From an uncultured Lachnospiraceae bacterium (lineage in GTDB: Bacteria > Bacillota_A > Clostridia > Lachnospirales > Lachnospiraceae): a DNA stretch of 11,725 nt. Position 1 is the first letter of the stretch; every line of letters begins with the position of its first letter. The DNA lies in assembly GCA_902787595.1 (NCBI GenBank), contig CADAHD010000135.1, positions 1 through 11,725 of the forward strand. Reading direction: 5' to 3'. The position numbers and the translations under genes were made by a program. The notes beneath the pieces are model-generated. The model was not told the DNA's origin, made no database searches, and worked only from the letters and a program-made list of their open reading frames with translations. Of this stretch, positions 6,302-11,725 are shown piece by piece.

Positions 6302-8704
6302 TCAATCTCCCATCTCAACGCTGCTCATGAATCTGTTTCCGCCCTGCAGGAAAAGCTTGCCGGCATCATTGCGTCCTATCTTATAAACCTGTTCACTGCG
6401 GGAGGGGTCCATCACAACAACATTGTATTCATTATAGCCCACGATAAGCATTGCAGATCCGTCCTTCAGCTCTGCAAATACCGGTTCTTCGTTTGCCACA
6501 TAATAAAGCACGGCATCCAGGGATACTCCTCCCGCCTCTGATACCGATCCGCTGATGGCCATTATCTGATTTTTGCTCTTAAGCGTGGTGCGTCTGTAAA
6601 TCAGCGTTCCTCTTACATCCCTTACCGCTCCGCCTCTTTCAAAGGCCTTTTCCACGGCATCGTAACAGTATATGCAGCGTTCCTCCAGATGCCCCGCCGC
6701 AAAAAGATCATACCCTTCCGGCTTTTCATCATTATCTGTCTCTATCTGCCTTTCGCCTTCATAGATCACCAGCTTGGGCTCCATAAGCTGCAGAGTGCTT
6801 AAATCCACATCTCTTCGCAATACCAGCTTCCTTATAGTCTCATAAGTCTCGGTGACCACGCTCTCGACAGTATTCTTCTCGCTTACGCCGCTGTTGTTAT
6901 ACAGGATCTGATCGTCGGGAAGACTTACCAGATCAGCGTTTTCATCATAGGTCATGCGCTTTAAGTTCAGCATATCCCCGTTCTGCTCTACGTTGGTTAT
7001 GTACACGCCCTGCTGCTTATACTCTTTAAGGATCTTTCCGCTTTCGGCGCGTATGTTCACCATATGCATGGGAAAAAGAGTGTGTCCTTTTTCATCCAAG
7101 GTGATATCGCGCTCCATAGCCGCGCCGTATACCAGATCGCTCCCAAAAAACGTAACCGGCATAAGCTTTTCCGTATATCCCGCTTTTATCTCTGATATGG
7201 CTCCGCTGTTCAGATTCTTTATACTCAGCTTATCAGCGCTGTAAATGTCCTTTCCGTTACCCCAGGCTATTATCCCCTGATCCTCCGATGTGATGAGAGC
7301 ATCGGCAGGCAGATCCTCCGCCAGCTTGCTGATGGTCCGCAGATGCAGGTCTATCTCCAGCAGATCCCTGTCCTTTAAGATATACAGCTTGTTTTCGCCG
7401 GCATAGCAGAGCCTCTTCATGTCCTGCTTCATCAGATCAAAACCGCCGCCGTAAGGAACATAAAGCATTTCCTCCACGGTGTTTAACATGCAGTCGTAAT
7501 TATATACTGCCAGACCCATGGTCCCTTCATGATTGCCGCAGTTCATATAACCCCATACGCCAAAGAGTATATCGCCTGTATCATCTACCCTGAAAATACG
7601 GATGTTGTTCAACCTGCAGGTCTCTCTCCTGTCCTTCATATCATGGCGGTAAAACCCGAAGATGTACGCCAGCTTATTTCCGCTGGCATCATAGGATATC
7701 AGTCTTCCGCAATTTGCAAAGGCAAGTATATGTCCGTCGTCGCTTTCCTTCTTTTCGATATTTTCGGGAACCATGCCCAGCTGTATCTTATTGGCTGCGA
7801 TCACATAACTGTCTGGATCAAAAGCCTCTTCCATGCTGCGGTGATAATCCAGCAGATAGATGCGCTCCTTTCCCAGACGCATGCGGTAAAATTCTTCTGC
7901 AAAGCAATAGGCGTCTCTATCTCCCTCATCCACCTTTACGGTATACTCGATCGTGATCTGCGCGGAGTCCGCGTCGATCTCCCTGACCTTTGCCCTGGCC
8001 GCGGTCACGCGCTCCACATCAAGGCTTCCCCAGCTGACCTGCTCTGCGCTGGAATGTATATCCACATAAGTAAAGCTGCTGTTGTCGCCCTGCTTATTGC
8101 TTTCCAGATAGGTCGTCAGTTCCGTCTTGGTCTGCGCTTTATCAAAAGTGGCGTCATGAAAATAAAAAGCATAATCCAGCTTGCTCCATAATGCATGATC
8201 GTTCATGGGGATAACACGGGTATAATAGCGCAGGATGCCTGCGGAAGACTCCAGTATAAAACAGAGTGAATACTCTGTCCCGTATTTCATAAGATCTTTA
8301 AGTGTAACGCTGCCCGTTACTTCATCGGCAGCCCTGGCGTAATCGTAGATCTGACTTTCTTCTATCAGCCTTTCGTCCTGAAGCGAGCGCAGCTGAAAGC
8401 CCAGCTTCTGTATATCGTTGCCGTACATATCTATCTTAAAGTCCAGCTTTCGGTCACTTCCCACGGGCGTGACGTGATCGTTCATCCTTAAGATATCCAT
8501 GTCCACGGAATAAGGCTGCATCTCGTTATATTCCATGTTGCCGCATATAAGGCACATGATGGGCATGGTGGCCCGGGGCATCTCCACGGTCATATCCGTA
8601 TTGCCCCTGTTCATCCATTTCCCCAGCAAAATAAGCGAGAGCATAAAAATGCTCCCGCAATAGATTATCCATAATATTCCTTTAGAGAAATGCTTAACCT
8701 TCAC
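6302..8704 (-). CDS. Membrane-anchored beta-propeller-like protein with degenerate C39-like C-terminus
   Basis: I do not recognise a named function. The 800-residue protein has one N-terminal transmembrane helix (about 10-29) and then a long extracytoplasmic part. Residues 35-300 look like beta-rich domains. Residues 320-600 contain repeated short strands with Gly/Asp turns (such as KLYILKDRDLLEIDL and GIIAWGNGKDIYSADKL), suggesting a beta-propeller. The end (about 670-800) resembles a C39-like papain fold, with DAVLYYVANEEPVFAEL and then AMLIVGYNEYNVVVMDP. The position where active members have the catalytic histidine is a serine (S750), so it is probably not a peptidase. CxxC pairs occur at 51/54 and 677/680. 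The start is a GTG 7 bases after the atpC stop with no obvious ribosome binding site, so translation is probably coupled. The next gene follows after 3 bases. Confidence 0.75.
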   Translation of the reverse strand: MKVKHFSKGILWIIYCGSIFMLSLILLGKWMNRGNTDMTVEMPRATMPIMCLICGNMEYNEMQPYSVDMDILRMNDHVTPVGSDRKLDFKIDMYGNDIQKLGFQLRSLQDERLIEESQIYDYARAADEVTGSVTLKDLMKYGTEYSLCFILESSAGILRYYTRVIPMNDHALWSKLDYAFYFHDATFDKAQTKTELTTYLESNKQGDNSSFTYVDIHSSAEQVSWGSLDVERVTAARAKVREIDADSAQITIEYTVKVDEGDRDAYCFAEEFYRMRLGKERIYLLDYHRSMEEAFDPDSYVIAANKIQLGMVPENIEKKESDDGHILAFANCGRLISYDASGNKLAYIFGFYRHDMKDRRETCRLNNIRIFRVDDTGDILFGVWGYMNCGNHEGTMGLAVYNYDCMLNTVEEMLYVPYGGGFDLMKQDMKRLCYAGENKLYILKDRDLLEIDLHLRTISKLAEDLPADALITSEDQGIIAWGNGKDIYSADKLSIKNLNSGAISEIKAGYTEKLMPVTFFGSDLVYGAAMERDITLDEKGHTLFPMHMVNIRAESGKILKEYKQQGVYITNVEQNGDMLNLKRMTYDENADLVSLPDDQILYNNSGVSEKNTVESVVTETYETIRKLVLRRDVDLSTLQLMEPKLVIYEGERQIETDNDEKPEGYDLFAAGHLEERCIYCYDAVEKAFERGGAVRDVRGTLIYRRTTLKSKNQIMAISGSVSEAGGVSLDAVLYYVANEEPVFAELKDGSAMLIVGYNEYNVVVMDPSRSEQVYKIGRNDAGKLFLQGGNRFMSSVEMGD

Positions 8705-8711
8705 TGTAAGA

Positions 8712-9107
8712 TCATTTCAGCGAATTTATTCTGGCAATAGCTCTCTTGAGCGCCGCCTCGGCTCTGTCCATATCGAGATCGTCACCTCTTGCAGCTATAC
8801 GCTCACGCGCTCTCTGGCCGGCGCTTTCTGCTCTCTGCTCATCGATCTCATCCGGCCACTCTATGAGCTCCGCCAGTATAGTGACTCTGTCCTGAAGGAT
8901 CTCTACAAAACCTGCGTGCAGAGCCGCTTTCTTCTCGCCCTCGGGCAGCTTCATATAAAGAACTCCGGGACTTACGATCACGGTCATGGGCACGTGGTTC
9001 TTATAGATACCTATCTCACCCTCAGTCGTATTAAATTCTACCATCTCGGCCTCACCCTCGAAGAATATACGCTCGGGGGTTACGACGTTTAGTTTAAATG
9101 TTTCCAT
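8712..9107 (-). CDS. atpC: ATP synthase F1 epsilon subunit
   Basis: This 131-residue epsilon subunit joins gamma to the c-ring in the central stalk and can inhibit ATP hydrolysis. The N-terminal beta-sandwich (1-84) includes NVVTPERIFFEGEAEMVEF, TTEGEIGIYKNHVP and the typical HAGFVEI. The C-terminal helical hairpin (about 88-131) is complete, so the regulatory arm is present. The ATG follows AGG by about 8 bases. The gene lies 13 bases after atpD, in the usual last position of the operon. The stop TGA is 7 bases before the GTG of the 800-residue protein, suggesting that the transcript does not end here. Confidence 0.96.
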   Translation of the reverse strand: METFKLNVVTPERIFFEGEAEMVEFNTTEGEIGIYKNHVPMTVIVSPGVLYMKLPEGEKKAALHAGFVEILQDRVTILAELIEWPDEIDEQRAESAGQRARERIAARGDDLDMDRAEAALKRAIARINSLK

Positions 9108-9120
9108 TCACTTACCTGCT

Positions 9121-10524
<1,404 letters not shown>

Positions 10525-10534
10525 CTACTTTGAT

Positions 10535-10558
10535 CTCTGCCGCCGATCAGTGGCAGAG
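10535..10558 (-). promoter_or_regulatory. Hairpin in the atpG-atpD gap
   Basis: CTCTGCC and GGCAGAG form a perfect 7-bp stem with a 10-base loop in the 64-base gap just upstream of the atpD ribosome binding site. There is no T-run, so it is not a standard terminator. It could stabilise or mark a processing point in the mRNA upstream of the more heavily needed beta subunit. Confidence 0.45.
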
Positions 10559-10573
10559 CCTTTACTCTCTCTA

Positions 10574-11461
10574 TTAACTAATCGCGTCTGCTCCGGCGAT
10601 GATCTCCGTAAGCTCTGTGGTGATCTTGCCCTGACGAGCTCTGTTGTAGAGCAGCGACAGATGATCTATCATATCGGCCGCATTGTTTGTCGCATTGTCC
10701 ATTGCCTGCATACGCGCTCCGTTTTCGGCTGCCTGGGCGGATATCAGCGCCCCGTAAATCAGGCTGGATAGATATTTGGGAATGATGAGGTTAAGTGCCT
10801 CTTCATCCGCAGGTTCAAAATTCATGGGCGCTGTGGGCGCGGGCTGTTCATCGGTAACGCCGTCTCCGTCAATATCCTGCTGAACAGCATCCATATCTAC
10901 CGGGAGCAGTTTGATCAACGTGGGCACATGACTTACCGTATTTTTAAAGAAAGTATACGCCAGATATATCTCGCTGATCTCGCCTTTTTCAAAAGCCTTA
11001 AGCAGATCATCGGTCACAATCATGCCGTCCTTATAAACCGGCTCCTCTATAGCCTCCGAAAAATCCTTGAATATCGGATAGCCCTCACGCATAAAAGCGT
11101 CCTTGCCCTTTTTACCTATGGCATAAATGGTGGTGTTATCCTTGTTGAAGGCGTCGTTACGGGTGATGAGTTTGATAACATTGGAGTTATAACCGCCCGC
11201 CAGACCCTTATTTGAGCTGATCAGTATGACCGCTTTTTTACCGTTCTCACCGGATTTAAGATACGGATGATCCACCTCACCGGCTTTTGCCAGTATGGAC
11301 GTAACCGTTTCATATACGGCGCGGAAGTAGAATCTGCTCTGCTCGGCTCTCGCCTTTGCGCGCTGCAGCTTCACGGTAGAAACCAGCTTCATAGCTTTTG
11401 TTATCTGCTGTGTGCTCTCAACGCTGCTCTTGCGCCTTTTTATATCACGCATTGATGCCAT
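10574..11461 (-). CDS. atpG: ATP synthase F1 gamma subunit
   Basis: This is the rotating central stalk subunit, 295 residues, slightly longer than the usual 285-290. The N-terminal helix has RDIKRRKSSVESTQQITKAM and the C-terminal helix has the highly conserved ARMQAMDNATNNA and LSLLYNRARQGKITTELTEI; together they form the coiled-coil axle. The central Rossmann-like domain includes SSNKGLAGGYNSNV. Residues 191-212 are an acidic, proline-rich loop containing DIDGDGVTDE, a pattern seen in calcium-binding loops and not normal for gamma. The start ATG at 11461 follows AGAGG by 9 bases; Met4 is an alternative. It sits in the standard position after atpA and before atpD, but the gap to atpA is filled by a palindromic repeat. 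Confidence 0.97.
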   Translation of the reverse strand: MASMRDIKRRKSSVESTQQITKAMKLVSTVKLQRAKARAEQSRFYFRAVYETVTSILAKAGEVDHPYLKSGENGKKAVILISSNKGLAGGYNSNVIKLITRNDAFNKDNTTIYAIGKKGKDAFMREGYPIFKDFSEAIEEPVYKDGMIVTDDLLKAFEKGEISEIYLAYTFFKNTVSHVPTLIKLLPVDMDAVQQDIDGDGVTDEQPAPTAPMNFEPADEEALNLIIPKYLSSLIYGALISAQAAENGARMQAMDNATNNAADMIDHLSLLYNRARQGKITTELTEIIAGADAIS

Positions 11462-11481
11462 GTATTATTACCTCTGCTTTT

Positions 11482-11638
11482 ACACCTCATCCGTCACGGC
11501 TTCGCCGTGACACCTGTCTTCGCTCCGCTCCGGTCGGCGCAAAACTGGCGGTCTCCGTTCCACTTCGGTCGTTGCTAAACGCCCGTCCCCCGGACGGGCA
11601 GCAACCCGGACGCCATGCGCCCTCAAGGAGAAGGCTTA
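11482..11638. repeat. Palindromic intergenic repeat element between atpA and atpG
   Basis: About 155 bases fill the atpA-atpG gap. A perfect 8-bp hairpin lies at 11493-11511 (GTCACGGC, TTC loop, GCCGTGAC). A second lies at 11581-11599 (GCCCGTCC, CCC loop, GGACGGGC), extended by GTTGCT at 11571-11576 pairing with AGCAAC at 11600-11605. The outer parts, CACCTCATCCGTCACGG on the left and CCTCAAGGAGAAGGCTTA on the right, look from memory like a short dispersed repeat common in gut clostridia; the middle part would then be a nested insertion. The right edge includes the atpA stop codon. Composition is more G+C-rich than the flanks. Confidence 0.7.
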
Positions 11639-11725
11639 GAAGTTCTTCTTAAAATCTTCTATAGCCTTAACCAGCTTCTCCTCGATCTCCGGCTTCATTT
11701 CCTTATCCTTGCGGATGCTCTCGGG
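11636..11725 (-). CDS. atpA: ATP synthase F1 alpha subunit, C-terminal end
   Basis: Twenty-nine full codons and a TAA are visible, entering from the right edge. The residues read PESIRKDKEMKPEIEEKL, then a helix ending in DFKKNF, which is the typical charged C-terminal helix of bacterial AtpA. The position directly upstream of atpG on the same strand supports the identification. The rest of the gene is outside the window. The stop codon lies at the very edge of the palindromic repeat, which may have replaced the native end. Confidence 0.85.
   Translation of the reverse strand, partial: PESIRKDKEMKPEIEEKLVKAIEDFKKNF

Noticed and set aside
11482..11638. CRISPR array or tRNA gene in the atpA-atpG gap
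   Set aside because: The palindromes are single and different from each other, without regular spacers, and no cloverleaf or conserved tRNA boxes are present.

Overview
The window is almost certainly a join of two unrelated bacterial DNAs. Bases 1 to about 653 are visibly G+C-rich, read on the + strand, and carry the end of an unidentified gene, rpoZ (RNA polymerase omega) and the first 118 codons of coaBC (Dfp), a normal Bacillota gmk-rpoZ-coaBC type order. At about 653 coaBC stops matching its family in mid-domain. The next base belongs to the tail of a CheX-like gene on the opposite strand, and codon use becomes less G+C-biased. I read this as an assembly or amplification chimera, not biology. 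The left part resembles a G+C-rich Bacillota, possibly a negativicute. The right part (about 654 to 11725) looks like a Lachnospiraceae-type anaerobic clostridium. Both assignments are inferences from protein style and gene order.

Everything right of the junction reads on the - strand, so in transcription order it runs from high to low coordinates. First comes the F1 part of the ATP synthase operon: atpA (last 29 codons), atpG, atpD, atpC. An 800-residue membrane-anchored protein of unknown function follows 7 bases after atpC. A PLP-dependent Orn/Lys/Arg-type decarboxylase follows 3 bases after that, so the atp transcript may run through both. A 10-bp inverted repeat and a good sigma-A promoter then separate this block from ackA (acetate kinase).

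Beyond ackA lies a tightly coupled three-gene set: a TlpA/ResA-like thioredoxin lipoprotein, a 45-residue membrane peptide with a C-terminal CYEC motif (too short for routine gene calling), and a NapH-like membrane protein with two 4Fe-4S clusters. The stop and start codons of these three overlap. This looks like a membrane thiol-redox relay and is the most interesting system in the window. Last comes a CheX-like protein, cut at the chimeric junction.

Noteworthy details: a DxDGDG calcium-loop-like insertion in the ATP synthase gamma subunit; a 155-bp palindromic repeat between atpA and atpG that supplies the atpA stop codon; three C-x-H repeats inserted in the decarboxylase; and an apparently inactive C39-peptidase-like domain at the end of the 800-residue protein. 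No tRNA, rRNA, CRISPR array, transposase or phage gene was seen, and no gene-free stretch exceeds 300 bases.
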